DNA from: Candidatus Sulfobium mesophilum | GTDB taxonomy: Bacteria; Nitrospirota; Thermodesulfovibrionia; Thermodesulfovibrionales; UBA6898 | NCBI GenBank assembly: GCA_900302705.1 | Contig: OUUY01000024.1 | Coordinates: 1 to 48,060, forward strand | Length of the DNA stretch: 48,060 nucleotides | Direction of reading: 5' to 3' | In this document: in pieces, positions 24,808 to 34,170 of the stretch | Layout of the letters: each line of letters starts with the position of its first letter | Position numbering within the stretch: the stretch's first letter is position 1 | The notes under the pieces: model-generated | The model's input: the letters and a program-made list of their open reading frames with translations, nothing else | The model's database searches: none | What the model was told of the DNA's origin: nothing | Translations under genes and position numbers: made by a program

Positions 24808-25729
24808 CGAAGAAAGCCCCCTCATTAAGCCTTCGGCCATGCATAAAAGACAGCGCCGGCATGGAATTTTTTCCTTCCGGTTTCACTTCAATAATAGACA
24901 AAATCCCTCTGCCTGTCGAAACAAGAACATCTTCGGGGCCTATCCTCTCTATCCTGCCGGGCGGTCCCTCTTCTTCGCTGTCATGCACGCCCGCCTTCAC
25001 AACTACAATCCGGTCGCCATTTAAATAGCAAAAAGCGCCGGGCCAGGGATAAGTCCCTCGGATAAGACCAGATATTCTGCTTGCCGGCAACGACCAGTCT
25101 ATTCTGCCGTCTTCCTTCTTAAGAGGCGGAGCGAAACTCGGATTGCCGGTCTGCGGCCTCGGTTTCAGGGAGCCTTTCCTCAGACCGTCCAGTGTCTTAG
25201 CCAACAAATAAGCGCCCAGTTCGGAAAGTCTCTTGCTGAGCGTCTTGGCATTGTCTTCATCACTTATCCAGGTTTCCTCCTGAAGAAGCACGTCTCCGGT
25301 ATCAAGCCCTTCGTCCATCAGCATCGTAGTGACCCCTGTCTTTTCCTCTCCTTTTATAATAGCCCACTGTATGGGCGCCGCTCCACGGTAAGAAGGCAGC
25401 AAAGAGGCATGGACATTTATGCAGCCAAGAGGTGGAAGCTTTAGGATTGCGGAAGGCAAAATCTTTCCATAGGCGACGACCACGATTGCCTCAGGCCTGA
25501 GCAGGGACAACTCCTCATAGAAGGATGCCGTCCTTATGCCCGCAGGCTGCATGACGGGTATGCCCCTGGACATTGCCAGTTCTTTCACGGGAGGCTGGGC
25601 CAGGCGCCGGCCGCGCCCCTTTGCCCTGTCAGGCTGCGTAACGACGACAACAACTTCATCTCCGGAGTCAAGAAGCGCCCTTAGGGATGGAACAGCGAAA
25701 TCTGGGGTGCCGAAGAAGATGATACGCAA
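24797..25729 (-). CDS. fmt: Methionyl-tRNA formyltransferase
   Basis: A 310-residue cytosolic enzyme transferring formyl from 10-formyl-THF to initiator Met-tRNA. The N-terminal Rossmann-like domain begins MRIIFFGTPDFAVPSLRALL and contains the catalytic motif NVHASLLPSYRGAAPI. A C-terminal OB-like tRNA-binding domain follows from about residue 205. It starts 4 bases after the def stop, forming the usual def-fmt initiation/deformylation pair. Confidence 0.96.
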   Translation of the reverse strand: MRIIFFGTPDFAVPSLRALLDSGDEVVVVVTQPDRAKGRGRRLAQPPVKELAMSRGIPVMQPAGIRTASFYEELSLLRPEAIVVVAYGKILPSAILKLPPLGCINVHASLLPSYRGAAPIQWAIIKGEEKTGVTTMLMDEGLDTGDVLLQEETWISDEDNAKTLSKRLSELGAYLLAKTLDGLRKGSLKPRPQTGNPSFAPPLKKEDGRIDWSLPASRISGLIRGTYPWPGAFCYLNGDRIVVVKAGVHDSEEEGPPGRIERIGPEDVLVSTGRGILSIIEVKPEGKNSMPALSFMHGRRLNEGAFFDVL

Positions 25730-25733
25730 GACT

Positions 25734-26243
25734 TTATTTACCTGATTTGATCTTCTTTTGATGGCGTTTTTTGAAGAATTCCCTTTTTATCGGGCTGATC
25801 CTGTCAATGAGGAGGACGCCGTCCAGATGGTCTATTTCATGCTGCATGGCGATTGCAAGGAGCCCCTCAGCCTCCATCTCAGTCTCCCTGCCCTTTCGGT
25901 CCATAGCCCTGACGATAACCTTCTCGGCCCGTTCAATTTTTGCAGTATATTCGGGAAGGCTGAGACATCCCTCTTCGAATTCTATGGACCCCTCTTTTAA
26001 GAGGATGACAGGGTTTATAAGGACAAGCAAAGGAATTTCAGCGCCTTTGGCGCTTATATCAATAACCGCCAGCCTCTTTGACACCCCTACCTGCGGGGCT
26101 GCAAGCCCCACTCCGGGCGCTGCATACATAGTCTCGATCATGTCGTCTATGAGATCCTGCAGGTCCTGATTGATAGTGGCGACCGGCGATGCCTTCTGCT
26201 TCAAAACCTTGTCAGGGTATTTCCTGATCTCTCGCACTGCCAT
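25734..26243 (-). CDS. def: Peptide deformylase
   Basis: A 169-residue metallo-enzyme removing the N-formyl group from nascent proteins. All three motifs are intact: GVGLAAPQVG (44-53), EGCLSLP with metal ligand Cys93, and QHEIDHLDG with ligands His135 and His139 and catalytic Glu136. The length is the bacterial type 1 norm. It is first in the def-fmt-DUF116 operon and divergent from rsmB. Confidence 0.97.
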   Translation of the reverse strand: MAVREIRKYPDKVLKQKASPVATINQDLQDLIDDMIETMYAAPGVGLAAPQVGVSKRLAVIDISAKGAEIPLLVLINPVILLKEGSIEFEEGCLSLPEYTAKIERAEKVIVRAMDRKGRETEMEAEGLLAIAMQHEIDHLDGVLLIDRISPIKREFFKKRHQKKIKSGK

Positions 26244-26504
26244 GTTTAATTATAGAACATTTATCCGGCGCCGGTCGATTAAACAGGACTTTTTCCGTCT
26301 GCTGTACAATCATGATTATCTTGGCAGCGGTCCGGATATGCCTCCCTCAAATATATTTTTTTATGATGGATTCCGGGTTAGAGTTTCGTTGCATTTTCGC
26401 GGAAAGAGTGGCATTATTTTACTCATATGTTATCTTTTCTGAACATAAAGACAGCGGCGTGGAGATAACCTCAGCTAAAAAGCAGGAGTCTTTGTAGTCC
26501 TTCC

Positions 26505-27818
26505 GTGTCAGATACCCGCTCATTGGCCGTAAGGGCCCTTATCGAGATTTTTTTGGAAGACAGCAGACCGAAGCATATCCTGGAGAAGCTCTCGCAGCAC
26601 CTCGACAGACGGGACAGGTCCTTCGTGATGGAGATCGTTTATGGAGTACTCAGGTTCAGGGATACTCTCGACTGGGTTCTGAGTCATTTTCTTAAGAACC
26701 CGGCTAAGGTAGGCACCTTCACTCAGAACAACCTCAGGGCAGCTTTGTACCAGTTTTATTATATGAGAGTCCCTGACTGGGCTGTCGTCAGTGAAGCTGT
26801 CGAGATAGAAAAATCCTCCGCAGGACACGGAAAGCCGTCTTTGGTCAATGCTGTCCTGAGAAACATACTGAGGCAAAAAAAACGATTTGAGCCCCCTTTT
26901 TCGCTTGAAGACCCAATATCCAGCATAGCTATAAATACCTCTCATCCCAAATGGCTCATCAAGAGATGGATACGCCGGTTCGGAGAGGACGGGTCGCTTC
27001 AGCTCGCCCAAGCCGATAATAAAATCCCCCAGTTGACAATAAGGACAAACACCTTAAGAACAACCCGGCAGGATTTGCTGACCCTCCTTGCCGCCCATGA
27101 GGTTGAGTCAGTGCCGACCGAATTCTCTCCTGACGGCATCACTCTCAGGCAGATCCGAAGTCATAATGAACTGGACTTTGCCCGCGGCCTCTTCGCGGTG
27201 CAGGACGAGGCATCTCAACTGATATCATATCTTCTTGACCCGAAGCCCCATGAGAAGGTGCTTGATGCCTGCGCTGCACCAGGCGGCAAGGCGACTCATC
27301 TGGCCCAACTGATGCGCGACACAGGGGAGATTACTGCTGTTGAGAAAGATGACAAAAGAATACCCATGCTTCGTGACAATATCGGCAGTCTCGGGATAAG
27401 GTCGGTTCTGATAATCAACGACGACATTGGGTCACTCCAAAACGCAGGGCCTTTCGACAGGATACTTCTTGATGCGCCCTGCTCTGCCACCGGGGTCATA
27501 AGGAGGAATCCTGACATAAAATACAAGAGAAAGGCGAAAGACCTCGATGAATACAGGACAAAGCAGATACACCTCCTGCGTGCGGTGTCACGGTTACTAA
27601 AAGAAGACGGCAGGCTGGTCTACTCAGTCTGTTCAATCGAACCTGAGGAAGGGGAGCAGGTCGTAAACGAATTCTTGAAGACCTCGCAGGAATTCCGTAT
27701 TATAGATGCTGAGGCACCGTTTTTAAGAAGTTTCGTGCATGAAGGCTTCTTAAGGACATATCCGCACCTGCACAATATGGACGGTTTTTTCGGGGTGGCG
27801 CTTTGCAAAAGAAGATAA
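26505..27818 (+). CDS. rsmB: 16S rRNA cytosine-5 methyltransferase RsmB
   Basis: A 437-residue protein with an N-terminal NusB-like helical domain (about 1-140) and a C-terminal SAM methyltransferase domain that modifies C967 of 16S rRNA. The SAM motif DACAAPGGKATHLAQ, the DAPCSATG motif with one catalytic cysteine, and the second cysteine in YSVCSIEPEEGE are intact. The frame opens with GTG at 26505; the only AGGAG is rather far upstream (26483-26487). It heads the plus-strand operon and overlaps the PASTA gene by 16 bases. Confidence 0.94.
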   Translation: MSDTRSLAVRALIEIFLEDSRPKHILEKLSQHLDRRDRSFVMEIVYGVLRFRDTLDWVLSHFLKNPAKVGTFTQNNLRAALYQFYYMRVPDWAVVSEAVEIEKSSAGHGKPSLVNAVLRNILRQKKRFEPPFSLEDPISSIAINTSHPKWLIKRWIRRFGEDGSLQLAQADNKIPQLTIRTNTLRTTRQDLLTLLAAHEVESVPTEFSPDGITLRQIRSHNELDFARGLFAVQDEASQLISYLLDPKPHEKVLDACAAPGGKATHLAQLMRDTGEITAVEKDDKRIPMLRDNIGSLGIRSVLIINDDIGSLQNAGPFDRILLDAPCSATGVIRRNPDIKYKRKAKDLDEYRTKQIHLLRAVSRLLKEDGRLVYSVCSIEPEEGEQVVNEFLKTSQEFRIIDAEAPFLRSFVHEGFLRTYPHLHNMDGFFGVALCKRR

Positions 27819-28510
27819 GCAATTTTATCAGGGTCCCTCTGTTCTTTGCGGCCTTTGTGCTTCTGGGGCTGACCTTTGGTTACATCACATTCAAGTTGCT
27901 GAGTTTTAGCAGGACCGTGGATGTGCCGGCGCTTACGGCCATGTCGCTTGTTGAGGCAAACGAGGCGCTGAATAAGGCAGGCCTCTACCTGAAAATAGAA
28001 GGCGAGGACTTTGATCCGAACGTGGCTGCGGGGAAGATACTAAGACAAGACGTGCCCGCCGGCAATAAAGTGAAGGAAAAGAGGGCTATCAAGGTGGTTA
28101 TCAGCAAGGGGCCTAAGGTCTACTCCCTTCCTGTGCTGGTTAATGAGACGCTCGGCGACGCTGAGGGGCTTCTGATACAGAAGGGACTGAGGATAGGGAA
28201 GATAATGAACGTCCATTCCGATTCGGTCGAGAAGGGCAAGGTGGTGGCTCAGAGCCCTGAGCCTGATGAAAAGCTTAGTGGTCCGATTACCGTGCTTGTC
28301 AGTCTTGGTCCTCATGAGGTAACGTATTACTGCCCCGACTTCCTCAACAAGAGTATCGAAGAAGTAAAGGAAACAGCCGGCAAAATCGGTCTTACTCTTG
28401 AGATAAAAGGGATAGGGGACTTTGTCAGGGCACAGAGGCCGAAGCCCGGTACACTTATTAAGGCCGGAGACAAGGTTTATCTCGAAACAAAGGAAGGGAA
28501 CGCCCAATGA
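27803..28510 (+). CDS. Membrane-anchored PASTA-domain protein
   Basis: A 235-residue protein with a short cytoplasmic N-terminus, one membrane helix (about 11-33) and three PASTA repeats (about 38-103, 105-170, 172-233), each with the VPDF/VPAL-like opening. PASTA domains bind muropeptides or beta-lactams in Ser/Thr kinases and PBPs, but no kinase or transpeptidase is attached. The start is probably TTG at 27803, preceded by GGGGTGG. Its position between rsmB and rpe is a pattern known from several Gram-negative lineages. A peptidoglycan-related role is inferred. Confidence 0.85.
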   Translation: MQKKISNFIRVPLFFAAFVLLGLTFGYITFKLLSFSRTVDVPALTAMSLVEANEALNKAGLYLKIEGEDFDPNVAAGKILRQDVPAGNKVKEKRAIKVVISKGPKVYSLPVLVNETLGDAEGLLIQKGLRIGKIMNVHSDSVEKGKVVAQSPEPDEKLSGPITVLVSLGPHEVTYYCPDFLNKSIEEVKETAGKIGLTLEIKGIGDFVRAQRPKPGTLIKAGDKVYLETKEGNAQ

Positions 28511-29163
28511 TCAAGATAGCTCCATCCATACTCTCGGCCGACTTCGCAAGACTGGGGGAGGAGATAAAGGCCGCGGAAAATGCCGGCGCGCATCTAATTC
28601 ACGTCGATGTCATGGACGGACATTTCGTGCCGAACATAACGATAGGGCCCTTGGTTGTCGATGCGATACGAAAAGTCACGAGACTCCCGCTGGATGTGCA
28701 TTTGATGATTTCAGACCCCGATAAGTACCTGAAGGACTTCATTTCGGCCGGAGCAGACATCCTCACTGTCCATCTCGAAGCAACCGCCCATCTTCACAGG
28801 ACCGTGCAGGCTGTAAAGGAAGGCGGGATTAAGGCAGGGGTTTCCATAAACCCGGCCACGCCCATCTGGAGCCTTGATGACATCCTGGGCGACGTCGATA
28901 TAGTCCTTGTTATGTCGGTCAACCCCGGCTTCGGCGGACAGGAATTTATTCCTAATACGATTCGGAAACTGAAACTCCTCCGGAAAAAGATCTCGGAAGC
29001 GGGATCACCCGCTCTCATTGAAGTAGACGGCGGTGTAAAACCGGAAAACGCCATGGAGATTGCTTCAGCAGGAGCGGATATACTCGTAATGGGGTCCGCC
29101 TTCTTCAAATCAGCCGATTATGCCGCCACCATGGAGAAACTTAATGGAATGCTCGGAAATTGA
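28507..29163 (+). CDS. rpe: Ribulose-phosphate 3-epimerase
   Basis: A 218-residue TIM-barrel enzyme interconverting ribulose-5-phosphate and xylulose-5-phosphate. The metal and catalytic motifs are present: LIHVDVMDGHFVPNITIGP, LDVHLMI, VMSVNPGFGGQ and EVDGGV. It is coupled to the PASTA gene by an ATGA overlap and overlapped by the TPR gene. Confidence 0.96.
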   Translation: MIKIAPSILSADFARLGEEIKAAENAGAHLIHVDVMDGHFVPNITIGPLVVDAIRKVTRLPLDVHLMISDPDKYLKDFISAGADILTVHLEATAHLHRTVQAVKEGGIKAGVSINPATPIWSLDDILGDVDIVLVMSVNPGFGGQEFIPNTIRKLKLLRKKISEAGSPALIEVDGGVKPENAMEIASAGADILVMGSAFFKSADYAATMEKLNGMLGN

Positions 29164-30229
29164 GCGGCACTTTGAAAAAGCGGAGTCGCTGAGACAAAAG
29201 AGCCATTACCCGGAGTCTCTTGTTCTTTTCAAAAAGGCCCTGGCCGGATATCTGTCCGTAGATGACCGGCAGGGAGCACTCGAATGCAGGCTTGCAATAG
29301 GTGATGTGCACAGGATGATCGGCAGCTACGATCTTGCGGTCAGGTCTTATGGCGAAGCAGCCAACCTGGGAGCAGAGCTTGGCGATAAGGTGGCAGTTGC
29401 TGACGCGCGGATGAATATAGGTCTGGCTCTTCGGGGAAAAGGGGACTGGAAAAACGCCCTTTCCACCTTAAAGAAGGCCCTGGTTCTTTACAAGAAAAAT
29501 GATGACATACAGGCAGTGGCCTTCACTCTTTGGGCCATTGCCGGAACGTTGCGCATCCGGGGAGATATACGTGAATCTATAGGCACCTATAAGGAAGCGC
29601 TACGGATGTTCAGGTTGTTAAAGCTCAAACCGTCAGAGGGATACTGCCTCTGTGGTCTTGGCGGCGCCCACCGCATCGCCGGCCTGTTTTCAGAATCTCT
29701 TGAGTATTACATGGAGGCCAACAGGATGTTTTCCGCACTGAGGGACGTTTTCGGGACCGCTTATTCCCACTGCGGAACCGGAAACGCCTACAGGATGCTG
29801 GGCAAATATAAAAAGGCGTTGGCAAGTTTCGGCCGCGCTTCAACTCTTTACCAAAAAATCGGCGACAGGGTGAGCTACTCCTATACCCTCTGGAGCATCG
29901 GGACTACGCACAAGATGCTGGGAGATTTTGAAAAGGCCAGACACTATTTCAAGGCCGCCCGCAGTCTTTTCCAAAAAACAAAGGACCCGAGAGGGCTTAT
30001 CTACTGCAGGCTCGGCATGGGAGAGGTTGCGATGCTCGAGGGCAGGAAGGCCCGTGCGGAAGAATATTTCGAGGAGTCGCTTAAACAGGCGGCGGCTTTT
30101 GGCTTCAAGGTAGAATATTGTCATGCAGAGATGCTGCGGTCCTATCTGAGTGGAAAAATAAAAAATGGATGTTATAATAGACTTCTCTTAAAATTGGCAT
30201 TTGACCGGGCGCCTTTTAACATACCGTAA
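29144..30229 (+). CDS. Tetratricopeptide-repeat protein
   Basis: A 361-residue protein made almost entirely of about eight TPR helix pairs of ~40 residues (for example GDWKNALSTLKKALVLYKK and GKYKKALASFGRASTLYQK). There is no signal peptide or catalytic domain, so it is probably a cytosolic scaffold. I start at the ATG at 29144, with GGAG 8 bases upstream; it overlaps rpe by 20 bases. The repeat units resemble the Rapsyn/LGN-type TPRs. The partner is unknown. Confidence 0.85.
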   Translation: MECSEIERHFEKAESLRQKSHYPESLVLFKKALAGYLSVDDRQGALECRLAIGDVHRMIGSYDLAVRSYGEAANLGAELGDKVAVADARMNIGLALRGKGDWKNALSTLKKALVLYKKNDDIQAVAFTLWAIAGTLRIRGDIRESIGTYKEALRMFRLLKLKPSEGYCLCGLGGAHRIAGLFSESLEYYMEANRMFSALRDVFGTAYSHCGTGNAYRMLGKYKKALASFGRASTLYQKIGDRVSYSYTLWSIGTTHKMLGDFEKARHYFKAARSLFQKTKDPRGLIYCRLGMGEVAMLEGRKARAEEYFEESLKQAAAFGFKVEYCHAEMLRSYLSGKIKNGCYNRLLLKLAFDRAPFNIP

Positions 30230-30259
30230 TATACATTGCAGGTTCTGGGGGGGAATTAG

Positions 30260-30799
30260 TTGCGCGTACTCAATGTACCAAACACATTAACTATTTCAAG
30301 AATAGTCATTATTCCGGTACTTATTACTACGATACTGTATCAAAAGTACAGATACGCCCTGTACCTCTTTATTGCGGCTGCGCTGACCGATATGTTCGAC
30401 GGCCTAGCGGCCCGCATTACCAACCAGAAGACTGCTCTGGGGACCTTTCTAGACCCCCTCGCAGACAAGTTCCTTCTGGTATCGTCTTTCGTCCTGTTTG
30501 CGGTATATGGCTGGATACCTAAATGGCTTGCGATCGCGGTAATAAGCAGGGACATCATCGTGGTGATTGGGTGGTTTCTGCTTTATATGATCACTCACAC
30601 TTCCAGGATTGAACCCGTTTTAACAGGCAAGGTCGCCATTGCGATGCAACTCATTGTACTGGCATACATTCTCTTGAGGATAAATGTCTCCTCCCTCCCC
30701 CCACTGCCGGGGCCCTTCCTGATGCTGACAGCAGGAGTCACGATCATCTCCGGGCTTCAGTACATCTATAAGGGATTCAAAATAACGAATGCGCCCTAG
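30260..30799 (+). CDS. pgsA: CDP-diacylglycerol-glycerol-3-phosphate 3-phosphatidyltransferase
   Basis: A 179-residue inner-membrane enzyme making phosphatidylglycerol-phosphate. The CDP-alcohol phosphotransferase signature reads DMFDGLAARITNQKTALG, then TFLDPLADK, with the essential aspartates in place. Four or five membrane helices are visible. The start is TTG at 30260 with a GGGGGG block 8 bases before it. It overlaps the next gene by 11 bases. Confidence 0.93.
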   Translation: MRVLNVPNTLTISRIVIIPVLITTILYQKYRYALYLFIAAALTDMFDGLAARITNQKTALGTFLDPLADKFLLVSSFVLFAVYGWIPKWLAIAVISRDIIVVIGWFLLYMITHTSRIEPVLTGKVAIAMQLIVLAYILLRINVSSLPPLPGPFLMLTAGVTIISGLQYIYKGFKITNAP

Positions 30800-32087
30800 A
30801 AACGGGATAGAAATAGAAAGTGTCCTTCCGGACAGTCCTGCGGAGAAGGCGGGACTGCAGCCTGACGACATCCTCCTTTCGGTAAATTCACATTCCCTTC
30901 GTGATGCCATCGATTTCATGTTCTTCAGAAGCGCTGCGCGACTTCTTGTCGAATTCAGTCGCAACGGCATAAAACACAGGGTGCAGATAAAGACCGATGA
31001 GGGGACGGACCCCGGGATTACTATTAAGCCTTTCAAGGTGAAAACATGCAAAAATAACTGCGTTTTCTGTTTCGTAAAACAGCTGCCAAAGGGACTGAGA
31101 AAGCCCCTCTACATAAAGGATGAGGATTACCGGCTTTCTTTTCTCTACGGGAACTACATGACCCTCTCCAATATCGATTCATGCGACCGAAAAAGGATCG
31201 TTGATCAGAGGCTTAGCCCTATTTACATCTCCGTCCATACAACGAACAAGTCCCTTCGCAATAAGATGATCGGAAACCCGAGGGCCTCTGACATCATGAA
31301 AGAGCTGAAATTCTTTTCTGACAAGAAGATACGGATGCATACGCAGATAGTATTATGCCCGGGCTTCAACGACGGCATAGAATTGCAGAATACGATAAAG
31401 GACTTGTATAAATTTTATCCGTATGTATCATCTGTGGCTGTCGTCCCGGTCGGACTCACGATGCACAGGAAGCAGCAACTTAATCCGGTGACAAAAGAAG
31501 ACGCCCTTCGGGCCATAGAAATAGTCGCTCCCTTTCAGAAGAGGTTCCAGAAAAAACACGGCGACCCCATCGTCTATTGCTCCGATGAGATGTACATAAA
31601 GGCCGGCATCAACTTTCCAAACCTGAAGGATTACGGATCACTGCCTCAGATTGAAAACGGCGTAGGTATGGTGCCCTTGTTTCTGAGTCAGTCAAAAAAG
31701 ATCCGCATGGCAAAAACAATATCCCAGGAAGGGCAAAAAATTATCACTTTCACAGGTACTTCATTTTATCCTTTTCTGAAAAAATTCATCGATCGCCTTT
31801 CAGAAAAGGAAGACATCCATGTTGATGTCCTCCCTGTAGAGAACAACTTTTTCGGCAATGCTGTGACTGTCGCCGGACTGCTTACCGGAAGAGACATAAT
31901 CAAGAACCTTCATGACAATACAGACTCCTACAGGGTGCTGCTCGTCCCTGATGTCGCCCTTAAGGAGGACGAGGACATATTTCTTGATAACGTGTCGCTA
32001 AAGGATGTGGAGGAGGCAACCGGCCTTAAGACCATCAGGACAGAGGCAACGCCCCAGGGTTTCATTGACGCGATCGGAACGCTCTAG
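30789..32087 (+). CDS. DUF512 radical-SAM-like protein with PDZ domain
   Basis: A 432-residue protein. A PDZ-like domain (about 1-65, SPAEKAGLQPDDILLSVN) is followed by a radical-SAM type cluster motif CKNNCVFC (Cys87, 91, 94) and a DUF512 domain ending with TGTSFYPFL and the NNFFGNAVTVAGLLTGRD motif. Family members are widespread in anaerobes and cyanobacteria without a settled reaction. It is probably co-transcribed with pgsA. The PDZ domain suggests binding to a peptide C-terminus, perhaps of its substrate. Confidence 0.88.
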   Translation: MRPRNGIEIESVLPDSPAEKAGLQPDDILLSVNSHSLRDAIDFMFFRSAARLLVEFSRNGIKHRVQIKTDEGTDPGITIKPFKVKTCKNNCVFCFVKQLPKGLRKPLYIKDEDYRLSFLYGNYMTLSNIDSCDRKRIVDQRLSPIYISVHTTNKSLRNKMIGNPRASDIMKELKFFSDKKIRMHTQIVLCPGFNDGIELQNTIKDLYKFYPYVSSVAVVPVGLTMHRKQQLNPVTKEDALRAIEIVAPFQKRFQKKHGDPIVYCSDEMYIKAGINFPNLKDYGSLPQIENGVGMVPLFLSQSKKIRMAKTISQEGQKIITFTGTSFYPFLKKFIDRLSEKEDIHVDVLPVENNFFGNAVTVAGLLTGRDIIKNLHDNTDSYRVLLVPDVALKEDEDIFLDNVSLKDVEEATGLKTIRTEATPQGFIDAIGTL

Positions 32088-32266
32088 TGATTCTTTGATA
32101 TCCCCCATCTGTACTTTCTGGCTGTAATACCAAGCGTTAACCTGATCGTCAGCCTGACCCTTACAGCAAATTTTTTCCATTTTTTATTACACTACTAAGG
32201 TCGACCTTATGAAACCTGGAATGCCTCAGTCAGTTTATATTACATTTACTTGGATAGGAGAGGAAG

Positions 32267-33091
32267 ATGAACATAACAGGCAAGACAAGGATTACAGGAC
32301 TCTTCGGATACCCGGTTGAGCATACCCTTTCTCCTGCGATGCATAACGCGGCTTTCGAACACCTCGGGCTGGATTACTGCTACCTGCCTTTCCTAGTCCA
32401 TCCGAATTCCCTCGGAAAGGCAGTCGACTCCATCAGGGCCCTTTCGATGGCGGGTGTTAACGTTACAGTGCCGCATAAAGAGGCTGTAATCTCCTTTCTC
32501 AACGATGTCAATGAGGAGGCTTGCTTTATAGGAGCCGTCAATACGGTGGTAAACCGCGAGGGAAGGCTGACAGGGTATAATACGGACGGACGCGGGTTCA
32601 TGCGTTCTCTCGAAGAAAATGGTATTCCGGTGGCAGGGAATAAAGTCCTGGTGGTTGGTGCCGGAGGCGCTTCACGGGCCGTAGGGTACTACATCAGCGA
32701 AAAGGCCGCAAGCCTTGCCATTCATGACATAGATCGCAATAAACTCCACAAACTGGTATCTGATCTATCCAATATAAGAAAAAACGTTATGGCTCTTACG
32801 CAGATAGATGATCCGGCAGGATTCGATATCATCATCAATGCGACTCCTCTGGGGCTTAAGAAAGGCGACCCCTCCCCGGTTGATATATCAGCGCTGTCGC
32901 CAACGCAGACTGTTTGCGACCTCATATATAAAAGAACCTCACTTCTTGACCTGGCCGCGCAAAAAGGCTGTCGTACCATGGACGGCCTTGGCATGCTTCT
33001 CTGGCAGGGCGTGCTGGCCTTTGAACTCTGGACGTCTGTGTCTCCTCCCGTGGACATTATGAGAACCGCCCTTTTTAAGGCAATGCGGTAA
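32267..33091 (+). CDS. aroE: Shikimate dehydrogenase
   Basis: A 274-residue NADPH-dependent enzyme reducing 3-dehydroshikimate. The substrate domain opens with LFGYPVEHTLSPAMHNAAF and contains NVTVPHKE with the catalytic lysine and NTDGRGF with the catalytic aspartate. The cofactor loop is VGAGGASRAV and the C-terminal GLGMLLWQG motif is intact. GGAGAGGAAG precedes the ATG. It is a single gene between DUF512 and the lpt operon. Confidence 0.96.
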   Translation: MNITGKTRITGLFGYPVEHTLSPAMHNAAFEHLGLDYCYLPFLVHPNSLGKAVDSIRALSMAGVNVTVPHKEAVISFLNDVNEEACFIGAVNTVVNREGRLTGYNTDGRGFMRSLEENGIPVAGNKVLVVGAGGASRAVGYYISEKAASLAIHDIDRNKLHKLVSDLSNIRKNVMALTQIDDPAGFDIIINATPLGLKKGDPSPVDISALSPTQTVCDLIYKRTSLLDLAAQKGCRTMDGLGMLLWQGVLAFELWTSVSPPVDIMRTALFKAMR

Positions 33092-33212
33092 GAGCATTGT
33101 ATCAAAGTTTCTTTGCTGCAAGCCCCTGAAAAAGCTGTAGTTCTTTAGACTGGCATCCAATTTGCTTTTAGGCTTTACTAATAAACACGGCATATGATAA
33201 ACTTCTTTCAGA

Positions 33213-33725
33213 ATGAAAAAAAGCGTTCTCGTTGTCCTTTCAATAGTTCTGTTTTCCCTGCTGATTTATATGATGAAAAGTGAAAAGGGACCTCAAACGG
33301 GCGGCCTCAGAAAAGGACCGTCGTATATAGAAGGCTTGCGTCTGCTTCACAGACAAAACGGAGTAGTAGACTGGATACTCACGGCGGGGAGAGCAGACAT
33401 AGCTGACGAGGGGGATAAGGCGTATCTATCCGGAATAGAAATGAAAATTGAGAATAAGGGCATCACTGTATATGCCGATAAGGGGCTTTATGATATGAAC
33501 GCCCGCAATCTTGTCGTCGACGGCAAGGTAGTGGCCAAGGCAGACAGTTACTCCATAACCACAGAGGACGTAAAATTCTACAATGCCGGCGGGATGCTGA
33601 AGACCGACGGCCGGGTAAGGCTGGAGGCCAGGAAGTTCAGGGTCGAAGGTACAGGCATGGACGCTGACAACAACGCCCAAACAGTGAGAATACGGAAAGA
33701 TGTTAAAGCAATTTTCTATAATTAG
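33213..33725 (+). CDS. lptC: LptC, LPS export bitopic protein
   Basis: A 170-residue protein with an N-terminal membrane anchor (about 5-21) and a periplasmic beta-jellyroll (DUF1239): ITVYADKGLYDMNARNLVV, then KADSYSITTEDVKFYNAGGM. It hands lipopolysaccharide from LptBFG to LptA. It overlaps lptA by 26 bases. lptF and lptG are not in the window. Confidence 0.88.
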   Translation: MKKSVLVVLSIVLFSLLIYMMKSEKGPQTGGLRKGPSYIEGLRLLHRQNGVVDWILTAGRADIADEGDKAYLSGIEMKIENKGITVYADKGLYDMNARNLVVDGKVVAKADSYSITTEDVKFYNAGGMLKTDGRVRLEARKFRVEGTGMDADNNAQTVRIRKDVKAIFYN

Positions 33726-34170
33726 CATTTTATTTATTCTGCTTAATTCAGCCGTTTTATCAGCTGAAGAGCAGAAGATGCAGGTAAAGGGGCCGATAAA
33801 TATAACCTCGGAGACCCTTACCTCGGATAATAAGGCCCACACCGCTTTGTTTGAAGGAAAGGTCGTCGCCAAGACAACAGACACCACTATCCATGCCGAC
33901 AAGATGCTGGTTTTTTACAGTGAAGGCAGCGGGGAAGTGACAAAGATCGAGTCCACGGGCAATGTCAGGCTCCTTAAGGGCGGTCGCCTCATCACCTCCC
34001 AGGCAGCGACATACTACGCTGATGAAGATAAAGTGATTTTCACCGGCGAACCCCGTGCGGAGGACGGCGAAAATGTGGTCACTGGCGCCGTAATGACATA
34101 TTATATCTCCCAGGACCGCTCTTACGTCGAAAAAAGCAAGGTATTCCTGAAAAACAAGAAAGACAAATGA
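33700..34170 (+). CDS. lptA: LptA, periplasmic LPS transport protein
   Basis: A 156-residue protein with a signal peptide (residues 1-21, LNSAVLSAEE) and an OstA/LptA beta-jellyroll (TSETLTSDNKAHTALFEGKV, STGNVRLLKGGRLITSQAA). It polymerises into the bridge that carries LPS across the periplasm. It lies between lptC and lptB, overlapping both. Confidence 0.92.
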   Translation: MLKQFSIISILFILLNSAVLSAEEQKMQVKGPINITSETLTSDNKAHTALFEGKVVAKTTDTTIHADKMLVFYSEGSGEVTKIESTGNVRLLKGGRLITSQAATYYADEDKVIFTGEPRAEDGENVVTGAVMTYYISQDRSYVEKSKVFLKNKKDK